Below, in pieces: positions 36,250 through 47,808 of a DNA stretch of 64,000 bases. A program made the translations under genes and the position numbers. How positions within the stretch are numbered: position 1 is the stretch's first letter; each line of letters starts with the position of its first letter. The DNA comes from Sisyra terminalis (taxonomy: Eukaryota > Arthropoda > Insecta > Neuroptera > Sisyridae), in contig OY292277.1 of assembly GCA_958496175.1 (NCBI GenBank), positions 53,455,050 to 53,519,049 on the forward strand, given 5' to 3'. A model generated the notes under the pieces. It was not told the origin of the DNA and ran no database searches. It saw only the letters and a list, made by a program, of their open reading frames with translations.

Positions 36250-36680
36250 TATTGTGTGTGTATTTAAAATAATGTCGGAGAAGCGAAGCTCATTGCAGAG
36301 AGCCGCGTCCAAGTTGGCCTTGCCGAGAGTCTTTCACCCCATGGCCTACTTAGCGAGCGACTCCACACACACACACACACACTGCTCTACACTACACTAC
36401 ACTACACTACACCATACATTCATGCAATCTCACATGCAACAAAACAACAACGAAACAAATACACATCCATCCATCCAATACTTATGCTTAGATATATCAT
36501 CGTTGGCTATGGATGTAAGCCGCGATCGTCGTTTGTTTCGTTCCTCAATAGCCGCAATGCATGCGAACGTGACACGTCCCTCTCTGGCCAAATCATCACA
36601 CCAATTCCACAACCGAATCAAAATACTACTAACACTATTATCTATTTTTAATTTCTATAAAGAAAAAAATATATATATGT
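36250..36680. promoter_or_regulatory. GC-richer, repeat-free island; possible regulatory element
   Basis: Contains CG-rich words (CGAGAGTC, GCCGCGATCGTCG) and simple tracts (CACA)n at about 36363-36381 and (CTACA)n at about 36386-36413. A plus-strand frame of 145 codons spans it, but it runs through the simple repeats and has random-looking composition, so I do not call it a gene. An enhancer, promoter or non-coding exon is possible. Confidence 0.3.
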
Positions 36681-36690
36681 ATCTATACTA

Positions 36691-37031
36691 GACTGATTCA
36701 AAAAAAAAAAAATGATGATTTTTTTTTCTTAATTATATCGAAAATTTTGTCATTCCCAACAATAGGGAATGACAAAAAAATTCCTGTGCAAGTTTAAGCT
36801 CTTAATATTAAATATATAAGAGGTTATTGAAATCAAATATATTGATTTCAATAACATGGGAACAATATTCTCTTACACTTTGAAATTTTATAGCTCACGT
36901 TAATGACAATATTTTGGAATGACTAAGGTATATTCTTGTACAAAATGAAACGATCTACAAAAAAGGTCTCGCACAAGTTTTTTAAATATTTATTCCTTCA
37001 AAAGTTATTCGAGGTCAAAGTTGAACTTTGT
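36691..37031. mobile_element. Foldback FB-A, rearranged left arm
   Basis: Starts TA+GACTGATTC. The segment around 36748-36770 contains an extra small inversion (CATTCCCAACAATAGGGAATG), then follows the usual arm order as far as GAGGTCAAAGTTGAAC before breaking into R2. Confidence 0.75.
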
Positions 37032-37590
37032 TCTAGTTACAAGAAGAATATTACCATATAGACCGTCCCTGAAATGGACTTACGCCACTTTCAAAATAAA
37101 CGAATCAATTGTTAACCGAAAAAAAACAAATGCAAGTTTCACTATTATACCTTCAACTGTTTTCAAATTATTTTCATTCATATACAATTTCCATCATTTT
37201 CAAAAAAAACAAAGGTGAATCTAGGATAATTTTCAATTTGAATACCTACTTATATTATGTTTATTCATTTTTTTCAACAAATCTTCTTTTTTTTTTCAAT
37301 AAGGAAAAAACTTTAAGGTTTCACCCTAAGACTTAAGTAGGTATACTGAAAAAAAATGAACGACAGCATTGATAAGTAAAACTGGCATTTGTTTTTTTGT
37401 TAGACATTTAAGGTCTTTATGAGGAACTTGAAAGTTTTTCTTTCACTGAAAATCAATTTGTTGAAACAAATGAATAACCATAATAAGGAATTTCCCTATT
37501 TTTTTTTTTTTTAGGAAAATGTTGGAAATTACATACGAAAGAAAAATATTGAAAATAAGTGAAACTTTCATTTGTTTTGGGCTATAAGTT
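37028..37590 (+). repeat. Repeat R2, partial copy inserted between FB-A arms
   Basis: TTTGTTCTAGTTACAAGAA, ACAAATGCAAGTTTCACTAT, ACAGCATTGATAAGTAAAACT and AAAATGTTGGAAATTACATACG match 53642-54180 and 63547-63920. FB-A sequence lies immediately on both sides. Confidence 0.7.
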
Positions 37591-38290
37591 TAAGCTCTTA
37601 ATATTAATATTAAGAGGTGCCGCATCGTAAATTTCGATTTTCCATTGCAATAACATGGGAACAATATTCTATTGCACTTTGGAATTTTATAGCTCACGTT
37701 GGTGGCCATATTTCCGAATGACCAAAGTATATTCTTGTAGAAAATTGAACGATCTACAAAAAAGGTTTCTGACAAGTTTTTGATATATTTATTCCTTCAA
37801 AAGTTATTCGAGGTCAAAGTTGAACTAAAGAGAAATTTTAATATTTTTTCAATTTTTTGACGCAACCATCAATTTTATGAGAAAATTTTATAGGACATTT
37901 TTTGTAGAGCACTTTTTTTCCTATAACTTATCTCTATAAAAATTATTGATATTTTTTACAGGTCCTAAGTTATTTAATTAAATTAAAAAAAAATATGTTA
38001 AAAATATAACAATTCAGGGAATTTCCAGTTTAATGCAAATAACTTAAGACCTGTGAAAAATATCAAAAACTTTTATAGAGATAAGTTATAGGAAAAAAAG
38101 TGCTCTACAAAAAATGCCCTATAAAATTTTCTCATAAAATTGATGGTTGCGTCAAAAAATTGAAAAAATATTAAAAATTTTCTTTAGTTCAACTTTGACC
38201 TCGAATAACTTTTGAAGGAATAAATATTTTATAAATATTATAAGTTTTTGATATATTTATTTCTTCAAAAGTTATTCGAGGTCACGTTTA
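37590..38290. mobile_element. Foldback FB-A, internal arms
   Basis: TTTAAGCTCTTAATATTAAT, TGACGCAACCATCAATTTTA, then the complementary arm from about 38040 (CTTAAGACCTGTGAAAAAT). The outer ends are missing, apparently lost at the R2 junction. Confidence 0.75.
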
Positions 38291-38417
38291 ATAATTATTG
38301 GTACATAAATGAAGTACTGCTGGTGACTAAAGTCTTAAATTTTTTGGGAAGAGAAGCCTCAGATTTTTTTTTCAATTCAGCGGGCCGTTGTATGAAAAAG
38401 TTTTGAAAACCCTGGCT

Positions 38418-38664
38418 TAAACGGTACTCCAGTAGATCAAGTATGTCAACGTGGATCAGAAGCATTGTATTCGCGAATTTATTCGCGAAAATTTAATCAA
38501 AATTCACACCAAATATAATAAAATCGGTACATATCCCTTTTAGGAACGTCAATATCTGGTAATAGTACACGTTTTACTAAGTTTTTACTTTAATTCGCGA
38601 ATAAATTGAGTCATAATGGTTCTGATCCACGCTAACGTATCTAATACACAGGAATACCGTTTAT
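38418..38664. mobile_element. Inverted-repeat element (MITE-3), about 245 bp, TA-flanked
   Basis: Left AACGGTACTCC and right GGAATACCGTT are inverted and bordered by TA. Subterminal CGTGGATCAGAA / TTCTGATCCACG and ATTCGCGAATTTATTCGCG / TTCGCGAATAAATT also match, giving arms of about 70 bp. No copies elsewhere in the window. Confidence 0.75.
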
Positions 38665-38759
38665 ATAACTAGTTAAACATGTGTAAAATAATATTATTCT
38701 CTTATATTTAATAAGGATTTATCCACATCTTATATTTAAACCATAAAGGACAAGATTTT

Positions 38760-39250
38760 AACGATTTATTTCCTTTAAAGTGCAGCAGTAATAAATCCCT
38801 CGAAAAATAGTAAAATAGGTTGGGATTAGTAAAATATTCCAGAACGATTATATTCCAACTATGATGACATTATGTGGTTCTATGTTATTCCTCTATAATG
38901 CTTCATTTACTAGATTGACTAAATTGTAAAATGTTATTACATATTCAAAATTAATTAGGAAGAATAAATTAATTTTCCACAAAGAACTTCATTTTTAATG
39001 GAAAAACTACTTACTGTAAAGTTTAGCAGTAATGAATTCTTCGAAAAAATAGTTAAATAGGTTGGTATTAGTAAAATATTCCGGTACGATTATATTCCAA
39101 CTATGGTGACATTATATGGTTCTATGTTATTCCTCTACAATGCTTCGCCCGATTGCCAAAATATTATTATACATTCATAATTAATTGTAATAGAATAAAT
39201 TAATTTTCCACAAAAAACTTCATTTTTAATGGAAAAACTTTTCCAGTACT
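38760..39250. repeat. Tandem duplication, 242-bp period
   Basis: AAATAGGTTGG occurs at 38813 and 39055. AGTAAAATATTCC, ACGATTATATTCCAACTATG, GGTTCTATGTTATTCCTCTA and TTTTAATGGAAAAACT recur at the same offset. Confidence 0.85.
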
Positions 39251-42200
39251 TTCATTTCATAAAATATGATAAAATAAGACAGCTTGTCGGAATTAATGCC
39301 GCCGGCCCTTTGTCGAGGAATAACCCAGAACGACACAATCCCACCTCATAAAAATCAAAGTCGCACAGGAAATGTGCTGCTTATTTTACTTCAACAATAT
39401 AACTTCTTTTTTGGTGTACCAAAAGGAAATTTTTGGTTTTACCGTACAAAATAGTGATGCCACGTGGCAAATAAAATGACAAGTTCATATTTTGTGCCTG
39501 AAAAATCATTTTAAAACCTATTACGACCCATTAAATCATCCCTTTGTCAATAGACACGCATGTTTGCACTTCTATTTATCATTTTTTTTGGAGATTTTTG
39601 GATTCGTTTTCTAAACAATGGCAACTATTGACGTCTTCCAACAATACACTGTCATTTAGCCGTGAAAAGAGCCATTTAAATTATTGTCCAAATATTTAAA
39701 AACAGTTCATTTTTCTTTTTCAAGTTCACACACAATTGGAACAATACTTCCGAAGAAATCCGTTACCTCGGATATTCTATTCATTAGATTAACAATAATA
39801 GCAGTTGTTCAACAGTAGACAACTGTTAGGCCATTGAAAAATAATAGTAAAGAAATTGGGTCATTAATTATTATATTTTCACAGATTTTCGCTTAATCTC
39901 AGACCATTTATCTTTCATTTAATGATAAGCAAAACTGGGAACTCCACAAATTGGTCGATGGTTTTAAATTTGAATTTGTTTAACACATTTAAAACGGTAT
40001 TCTTTGTCAGTGGTCTTTTTTTTTTTGCATTGTTGGCATTTAAATCTAATTGTAAAATAAAATAGAAATAAAATTAATGGAATGTAACAAACCGTATTGA
40101 AATTACAATCGTACAATTGACCGAGGAGGAGTGGAGTTGAGAGCTGTTGAATATTTCTTCAAGCTGGGATTGTACGATTTGTGCTATAGAAATCACTTAA
40201 CATTGAATTTGAAAATGTTTTGCAACATTTTCGTAGTGAATAGTTTGAATTTGGGGAACATATTTTCATGTATTCATATACATTTTTTTCCGACAAATTA
40301 ATTTTCTTTTCATCGCAAGAAAACCTTGAACCTTGATTCAATTGCACCCCAACAAAAATTTCAATTGAAATGAATAGATGGCGAAAATGTGGGGAAGATG
40401 AGGCAATCGTGAAATTTAAATTTACCCGCTAAAAATTGGCGTGGCATTTTTGTTCCAAAGCAAATTGAATACTTTTAGTAAAAGTGAACAATTTAGACCC
40501 TGAAATTTGAGGACCACTGGTCCAATCTGGGCACCAACAAAACATGTAATACTTCTATTTCCATGGCCCATACTTTGCCTATATTCTATAACAAAAAATA
40601 CATAAAATTCTGCAATTTTAAATCGTTTTTTTTAACGGTTTTCCAAGTCCCAATTATTCAAATATGTGAAACAAAACTGTGAATAATTTGCATGGAAAAA
40701 ATGCTTTGAGACTTCTAAAATCTTCACACATGTACTCCATTGTTGCACTACGGTACCGGCATGAAATTACAACAATAAAAATTGACGATTATGAAATCAT
40801 TATAAAACAAACTTTTCAATGCCTCTCCTCTGGCCCCGCATGCTCATTTAAAATGTATAACAGGATTGAAAAATTAATTGAAACGTAAACTAATTATCAT
40901 GAACTTTCTCACATATACATATACATACACAATTTTAACGGTGCTCTTCCATTTAGATATCTCAGTAAGCAGATATGGATTTGCATTTTAATAAATTAAA
41001 CAATGAACAATTTTGGAATGCATAATTTTTTTTATGATTTGTGAACGTAAAAGAGGGTCTAGGAAATATTTTATTCATGAAATGTTGGGTTTATAATGCC
41101 CACATTATGATAGGTTATATCCAAGTACTGGATTTAATCAAAATTCCGGTGCAAAAATATTCCAAAACTTTTAAAATTTCGCGCTATTATTCAAGATGGT
41201 CGCTGAGAAGAGAGACATTTGATTGATTCGTAGAACTGTAAGCATTTTCGTTATTATTTTAAGTTTTTGAGTTCTAATTTTTCACCATAAATCAAATTAT
41301 TAATTAAATAATCGAATTTTCTATAATTTAAACGATTTATTATTGATTTTTATGTTCAAATAGCCATTGAGTTAATTAAATGTCATTCAGTGCTTACACT
41401 TGTGTGCACTTTATTACACTGATTGCTTTTGACAAAATAAAATATAAATCTTATTATTTAACAGTTAAATATTTGAAATAACAATGACAGGCAATCATAG
41501 AATCACGGAAGATCAACGAAATAATTGATTATTGTAGTCACCAAACGATAATTAAATAAAATTGGGCAAAAATTTTTGATTTTTCGCGCTTCATTTTTGA
41601 GGTTGGTAATGAATTAATGAAACAAGATGAACGTTAGTGGGAAAGCAATCTGATTGGTTCTTAGCATAAAATCAAATCCATGTTCCTTTTAAAATTGCTT
41701 TTTTAATTTTAAACCCGTTTTTCGAAATATAAATCGATTCATCGATTAATTGATTGATTTTTTCTTTAATTTGCTACATTTATGGTTAATTTTTGTGGTT
41801 AAATACTTGCAACTACGATATTTTATTATTCATTGCCTACACTTCCATGCACTGTCGTACACTTTTTGACTTTTTCTGCAACTTTATAAAAATAGGTAAA
41901 AAACGTAAATTGTGTTAATTTTTTTCAAAATTAGGCATCTTCTTGACAGTTATAAGGAAATTAGGGACCATTTTAAATCGATAAAAACATTCCCGAATTA
42001 AATTTTAAAGTTTTCTACTACGTTTTTTGAAGGGGAAAAAATTTGAAAAAAAACACCTGTTTCTACCATTTAAAATTAAAATTAAGGGCCCAATTTTTTT
42101 TCTGGTACTACCCTAAGACTCTTCTTTACTATATGTAAGTTTAGTTCAAATTGAATGAGTAGTTTTTGCAAAAAAAAAATATTTTCCAACTTGTATTTTC

Positions 42201-42560
42201 CTAGACTAATTACCACCCCAAAATCGTATTTTTCCTAATTCAAACAACTTAAACTTACACTAAATCAATTGTACTTTAAACTCAAATCAATTTCGAAAAT
42301 GAATCATTGATTTAAAGACACAATATTGCGATTGATTCGTGAATATAGACCATATAGATCTCAACATGTAAAATTGCACAACAATGTACGTCAGTACTAC
42401 CAGAAGATTATAAAATCTTATGACATTTACCTTCATTAAATTGGGTAAGATCCTACGAGATGATTAAATGTTAAGGACATTTCAGATGTAACGAATTTAT
42501 GTGGAGATAATTCTTTTAATTATACAGTAGGTACTTACAATAAAATCGGTGAATAGAACT
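39251..42560. other. Longest repeat-poor stretch of the window
   Basis: About 3.3 kb without copies elsewhere in the window. Short frames (up to 69 codons) have no protein-like signal. No splice-bounded exon is recognisable by eye. Confidence 0.4.
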
Positions 42561-42569
42561 GAGATTTCG

Positions 42570-42598
42570 ACTTACCTAGAAAAAAAAAGAGAAAAACA
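42570..42598 (-). promoter_or_regulatory. Candidate recursive splice site RP3
   Basis: On the minus strand TGTTTTTCTCTTTTTTTTTC is followed by TAG (42578-42576) and directly by GTAAGT (42575-42570). Unlike RP1 and RP2 it shows no recognisable flanking repeat. It lies 14.7 kb downstream of the exon donor at 57283 and 30.1 kb upstream of RP2. Confidence 0.6.
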
Positions 42599-42599
42599 T

Positions 42600-43930
42600 A
42601 TTAGTTTCTTGTTGAATTTACAGAGAAAAAAGAAAAATAAATTGATCAATTTTTAGGGGAAATCCAAAAGTTACAATTTTGGTATTTTATTTTCATAAAA
42701 TCCTTTTAAAATAAAGCACAAAGCTCATATACGATATGTTTAATGATTTCGAGGAAAAAAAAACATTTATTTCAAAGTTTTTCGATTCTAAATCTCTAAA
42801 ATAGTTAATTTGGAGTTTAAAGTTCAAATTTATATACTTTAAAACAGAATAAATCTTTGATAAAAGTGATTAACTGATGTTTTAAAACCGAAAGTTTTAT
42901 TTCTTATATTTATGAAAGAAAAAAATGATTATATAAGTTTCTTATAGTAAAAGAAAGTTCTATGGGATTTAAAAAGTTGATTTAAAAATTCATAAATGAC
43001 TTTTACGTTTTGATCGATGAAAAAATCATCGTGCAAACTTCATAGATCGTTTAGTAGGCAAACAATTGTAATGATCTATGATTTCCAAATTAAATCCTTG
43101 AAAATTTTCAGCGAAAAACTTACTTAAAATAAAAAATTGAATACTTTAGATCTCAAAACTAGGAAGTTTATAACTATAAGTTGTATACTTTTAAAATCGG
43201 TCATAAAGCCTGCAATAACAAATTGCCGGTAAGCTCTTTTCATTTGTTTTCAATGCAAAGGTAACTACATAATAAAATGCAGTTGATATTAACCAGAAAT
43301 GCATAAAACCACAGCCAACTTTTCAAATACCAACAAATATCTACATATATAGTAACATTATACATTTAATGAAGTGAAACTTTTTAAATTTCCCAACTTT
43401 TTCAGAAGGCAGTCGCCGAATAGTTTGTGGCGAATTTATGCTTCACATAAAGCACAAAACTTTCAAATATTTGCACCAATTTTAAACTGTTTTTTTTTCC
43501 CTTTTTGGTATTGATTTACATAAGGGAAGTTTTAAAAGGGGATGTGGGGCGGGGGTAGGGGTGTAAATGGCTTATGTTATGGTGCAGTGTAGGTATATAG
43601 AAGTTGTGATGGTATCTCTCGATTTCCGCGTCCCTATTCTCTTGTGCAATGTGTTTAGTTTTGAAAAGTCATCATTTTCAAGTTGCTGAAAACGAGCTTT
43701 ATACTACTTAAAGCTCATATTAACAGCCATAATCACTTTCGAAATGTAAAGTCCTTGTACACATGTAGTTAGACAAGTGCAAATATCGTCGCTTGCACTT
43801 AATACATGCATTTAATGTACGCTAGTTTCTATGGAGATTTTTCTCTGATTTTTGATTTTTTACATTAAAATACCAATGCAAGTTATGTATTAAGTACAAA
43901 TTTATGAGGTTTATAAAACTTAATTTAGAT
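42600..43930. other. Repeat-poor AT-rich sequence
   Basis: Nothing recognised apart from the G-quadruplex motif listed separately. Confidence 0.4.
43538..43561 (+). other. G-quadruplex motif with four runs of four or more G
   Basis: GGGG-ATGT-GGGG-C-GGGGG-TA-GGGG: four tracts of at least four G with loops of 4, 1 and 2 bases, in strongly AT-rich surroundings. This meets the standard sequence criterion for a stable intramolecular quadruplex. Confidence 0.75.
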
Positions 43931-43934
43931 TTTT

Positions 43935-44880
43935 TTAAAATTTGGTGCATAATAAAAGCTTTCGGCACCAAGGTACTAAAATAAACGTTTACAATGGAAA
44001 TGGTCAACTTAACAAGTGAATAAAATGAAAACAAATGAAGATATCAAAATTATTGTAATAATCAATTTGATGGCAAATTTTATCAGCTTTAATTTATATA
44101 CGCACATTTTTTTGGTATAAAGCACCATTTTCGATTTATCAACAAAAAACCAAAACCAGTGACCATCAATCAATATCTTTTAAAACTAAAATTTTGGACT
44201 AAAAACTTCTTCCATAACCTATAAATTGAAGGAAATTATGTATTTTGACTAAAACTTTTACCATTTATACATAATTTTCTTTCAAATTTGGTGCACAATA
44301 AAAGCTTTGGGCACCAGAAAACAAGGTAAACGTTTACAATGGAAATGGTCAACTTAACAAGGGAATAACATGAAAACAATTGAAGATATCAAAATGATTG
44401 TAATAATCAATTTGATGGCAAATTTTATCAGCTTTAATTTATATATGAACCATTTTTTCAGTATAAAGCACCGTTTTCGATTTATCAACGAAAAACCAAA
44501 ATTAGTGACCATCAATCTTTTAAAACTAAAATTTTGAACTCAAAACTTCTTCAGTAACCTATAAGTCGAAAGAAATTATTTATTTTGATTAAAACTATAA
44601 CATGTTAAATATAATTTAATAATCACTCATTTGTTTTCTTTAAAATTTGGTGCACAATAAAAGCTTTGGACACCAGAAAACGAGGTAAACGTTGAAAATG
44701 GAAATGGCTAACTTAACAAGTGAATAACATGAAAACAATTGAAGATATCAAAATTATTGTAATTATCAATTTGATGGAAAATTTTATCAGCTTTAATTTA
44801 TATAAGAACCAATTTTTCGGTACAAAGCACCGTTTTCGATTTATCAACGAAAAAATAAAACTAGTGACCATCAACAACCT
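43935..44880. repeat. Tandem array F, about 350-bp period, three units
   Basis: GAAGATATCAAAAT occurs at 44038, 44382 and 44741 (344 and 359 bp apart). AATTTGGTGCAYAATAAAAGCTTT, TGGAAATGGTCAACTTAAC and TTTCGATTTATCAACRAAAA recur with it. The unit length is twice about 175 bp, but an internal half-repeat is not obvious. Confidence 0.85.
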
Positions 44881-46570
44881 CAATTCTCACCTCACAGGTG
44901 TCAAAATTTTTTTGGTGTCGCCAAATTATTTGAAAATTAATGCCTCCAATCCCAATTGTTTAACAATTAGAACTTTTTCGATCAATTAATTTTCGAAAAT
45001 TGAACTCTGTTCACTTGTTTTTTCTATCATTTACTAGAAAAACAAGTTTTAAAGGTTTTATGATAATTGAGGATAATTCCGATTGTTTTGACGCTTATAT
45101 TTCAAAAATGGTGCATTTTATCAAAAAAATCATTCTTACAAAAATTAAAGCTGAATAAATTTGCTACAAATTCGGTGTTTTAAATATTTTTCTAAGTCTA
45201 CTGGTTTTCAAAATATTTGCTTCTAAAGTTTGAGCGAAGCTCCCAGCCAAAGTACTAAAGTTTTTGGCGTTTTTCCTTCTAAATTCCCCCCCCTCCGTTA
45301 TTTTTTGCATTTAATTTTAATTAATTATGCTTTGAACTTCACAGCAAGTAATTGATTTTCGTTGTGTTTATGGGGCACAGAAAATTCAAGGCTCTGCGAT
45401 AACCGATTGCAATTTTTCTTCAATTAAAATTATAATTAATGATGTGCAATTTGCGCCATTTAATTTGCAACAATGATTTCAACGATCATATTATATATAC
45501 GGAAATAGTATTGCTATTATGTTAATTTATGTTCCGCAAAAAAAAAAAACACTATCTACTAATAAAAGAATCGCGAAGAAATTGTTTGACAAATGATAGT
45601 CAAAAAATTGTTAATTTGTGGTAATTTTTATGAAAGTTTTGTATGTTTGTATGTTTATGTACGGTGATTATTTAATCATTTGTTGATGGGAGGAATTAAA
45701 AATGAATCTAGTAGGTAACATGTCGCTAAACAAAAAAAAAAAAAATATCTAAGCGAACATTCGAATTTCTAATTTACCGTTCAATACAACGCCAACTACA
45801 AGTCAAAGCATAATTTTTTTTTTTCATTTTTTTTTTTTAAATACATTGTGTTACATCACCACACCACTTTCACTAAATCCAATTGAGAGCTACAAACTGC
45901 TGTGCTGTGTGCAAATTTTTTTTCCTCACAACAATCCAAATGTCTTTCATTTTTCATTTTTTTTTTTTTTTTTTTTTTTTTGATAATATATGAAACAAGC
46001 AGGCGAGCGGGGTGTGCCAACCACCTGATAACAAAATGCGGGAGGAGTTCCCGCTTATTATTATTATTATTATTTGTTTTCGGTAATCAATTTTCAATTA
46101 TAAGGCGGCTGTGATAAAACAAAATGGCACAAACTTGTTTTGTAGAAATTCGCAACGCCTGCTTTGATCAAATTCTAATGGTTGCGCAACAATTGGAAAA
46201 TTTTTGTCATTGCAGTCTCATTGGTGTGGTGTTTTCTCTTATTCGATTGAATGAATGAAAAGGTTAGAATCGTACGGAATAATTAAAATTTTGCAAAATT
46301 GAAAAATTTTCAAAAATCGAAAGTTTTTTTTTTTTTTTTTTTTGAATTAATCGTGTTGTCGAAGCCGGTTTTCTATTCCTTATCAGGAGCTTAGTTTTTA
46401 TTTGTTTATTTTATTACCACCAATGCGACGACAATCATAATTTATCCGCAAGTTGTCCAATTTGATTGTAATCCGAACGGAGAAAGTTTTGAACGCTATT
46501 ATAATATATATTGTGATTGTATTAATGAAAAGGTTTTGCATTTATTTACCACTCTTTCACCACTTATTGC
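44881..46570. other. AT-rich sequence with long homopolymers and (TTA)n
   Basis: T runs at about 45957-45981 and 46324-46343, (TTA)n at about 46056-46074, and a hairpin GCGGGA/TTCCCGC at about 46038-46053. No gene. Confidence 0.4.
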
Positions 46571-46575
46571 CGAGT

Positions 46576-47808
46576 CAATTATTTTTTATTTAACTTTTTA
46601 AAAAAAAAGGATCAATTGTCAAAGTCACCAATCGTCCTATTTTTGCATTGGGCCAAAACAAATATAAATTAGTGTAGGAATAATTGAAAATTTGTGGTTT
46701 GTTTTAGAAAATGAAAATATGAAAATTTTGAATTGATAGAAGGAGGAATTTCGTATTTTTTTTATGGGATCAAATGTCATGCAAGCATAAAAATCATATT
46801 TTGTCGTTGAAATTTCAAATTTGTTTCAAACTACCGATTCAATTATTTTTTATTTAAGGGTGGATCACCGTCAGAACGTAAAAAAAATGACTTTTTTAAA
46901 ACTGGTGCCATTTTTTTTTTAGGGATATTAAAAAACGGTCTTTGGCATGTAAAAGTTGAAGTTTTGAACTATTTTTTTTTGCCCCGATATGTCCCCCCCC
47001 TCCCCCCTTTTATAGCGCTTTGAAAAAGGGTCCTCAAAAATGAGGAGGCAAACGGGAGACAAGTTTTCTCGGAAACCGGAAGTCGGATCATGATTTTCCA
47101 AAGAATGTAGGTTTTGGTAATGCGTCTTCTTGATACTGAACCTCGAAAATCCTCGAAAAAAGTTGAAAATTCACAAAATGGCGCGACTTTGAAAAAAAAG
47201 TTAAAAAAAACCCTTTTTTTTGGGACCTTTCCTCCTCTCTCACTTTGACGGGGGGGAGGTTTGGTCAATTTCAGAGGTTCAGTACCAAGAAGACATGTTG
47301 AACTATAACACTCTCCAGTTTCAAGTCAATCCGTCGGATAGTTTCTGAGAAATCTTGTCTCCCAGTTTTAAAAAATTGATTTCGAGAAAAACGCATTTAA
47401 TTTTTTTTAAGATATTTTTTTATGTTATTATCAATTTATTGAATTTTTATCAGTGAAAATATATTAGTCAGCTATTCCAATCCTTTTAACACGTTATTCT
47501 TGAATGTTATAAGAAGACATTTATGGAAAAAAAATCGAAATTTTTTTTTCTGACGGTGATCCACCCTTAACTTTTAAAAAAAAAGGATCAATTGTCAAAG
47601 GACCAATTGTCCAATCTTTGTATTGGACCAGAAGACATGTAAATTATTGTAGGGATAATTGAAAATTTTTGGTTGGCTTTAGAAAATGAAAAATTTGAAT
47701 TGATAGAAGGAATTTGGTACTTTTTTAATGGGATCAAATGTCATGCAAGCAAAAAACTCTTGGCGTTGAAATTTGAAATTTCAATTTTTTTTTTTCAAAC
47801 TACCTACA
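46576..47808. repeat. Tandem duplication G, 264-bp unit, second unit split by a transposon
   Basis: Unit 1 spans 46576-46839. Unit 2 starts at 46840 (CAATTATTTTTTATTT), is interrupted at 46858, and resumes at 47567 with AACTTTTAAAAAAAAAGGATC. ATGGGATCAAATGTCATGCAA recurs near 46766 and 47729. When the inserted element is removed the two units align along their length. Confidence 0.85.
46858..47566. mobile_element. Non-autonomous element with TTAA target duplication, 709 bp
   Basis: Perfect 19-bp terminal inverted repeats GGGTGGATCACCGTCAGAA, flanked by TTAA on both sides (46854-46857, 47567-47570). The sister tandem unit keeps the unoccupied site with a single TTAA (46590-46593). A TTAA duplication is typical of piggyBac and Sola3 transposases. 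The GGG-first terminus is not the usual piggyBac CCC, so the superfamily stays open. Frames inside are short and there is no transposase. Confidence 0.9.

Noticed and set aside
36254..36691. Plus-strand open frame of 145 codons, the longest in the window
   Set aside because: It passes through (CACA)n and (CTACA)n tracts, has no recognisable domain and its composition looks random.
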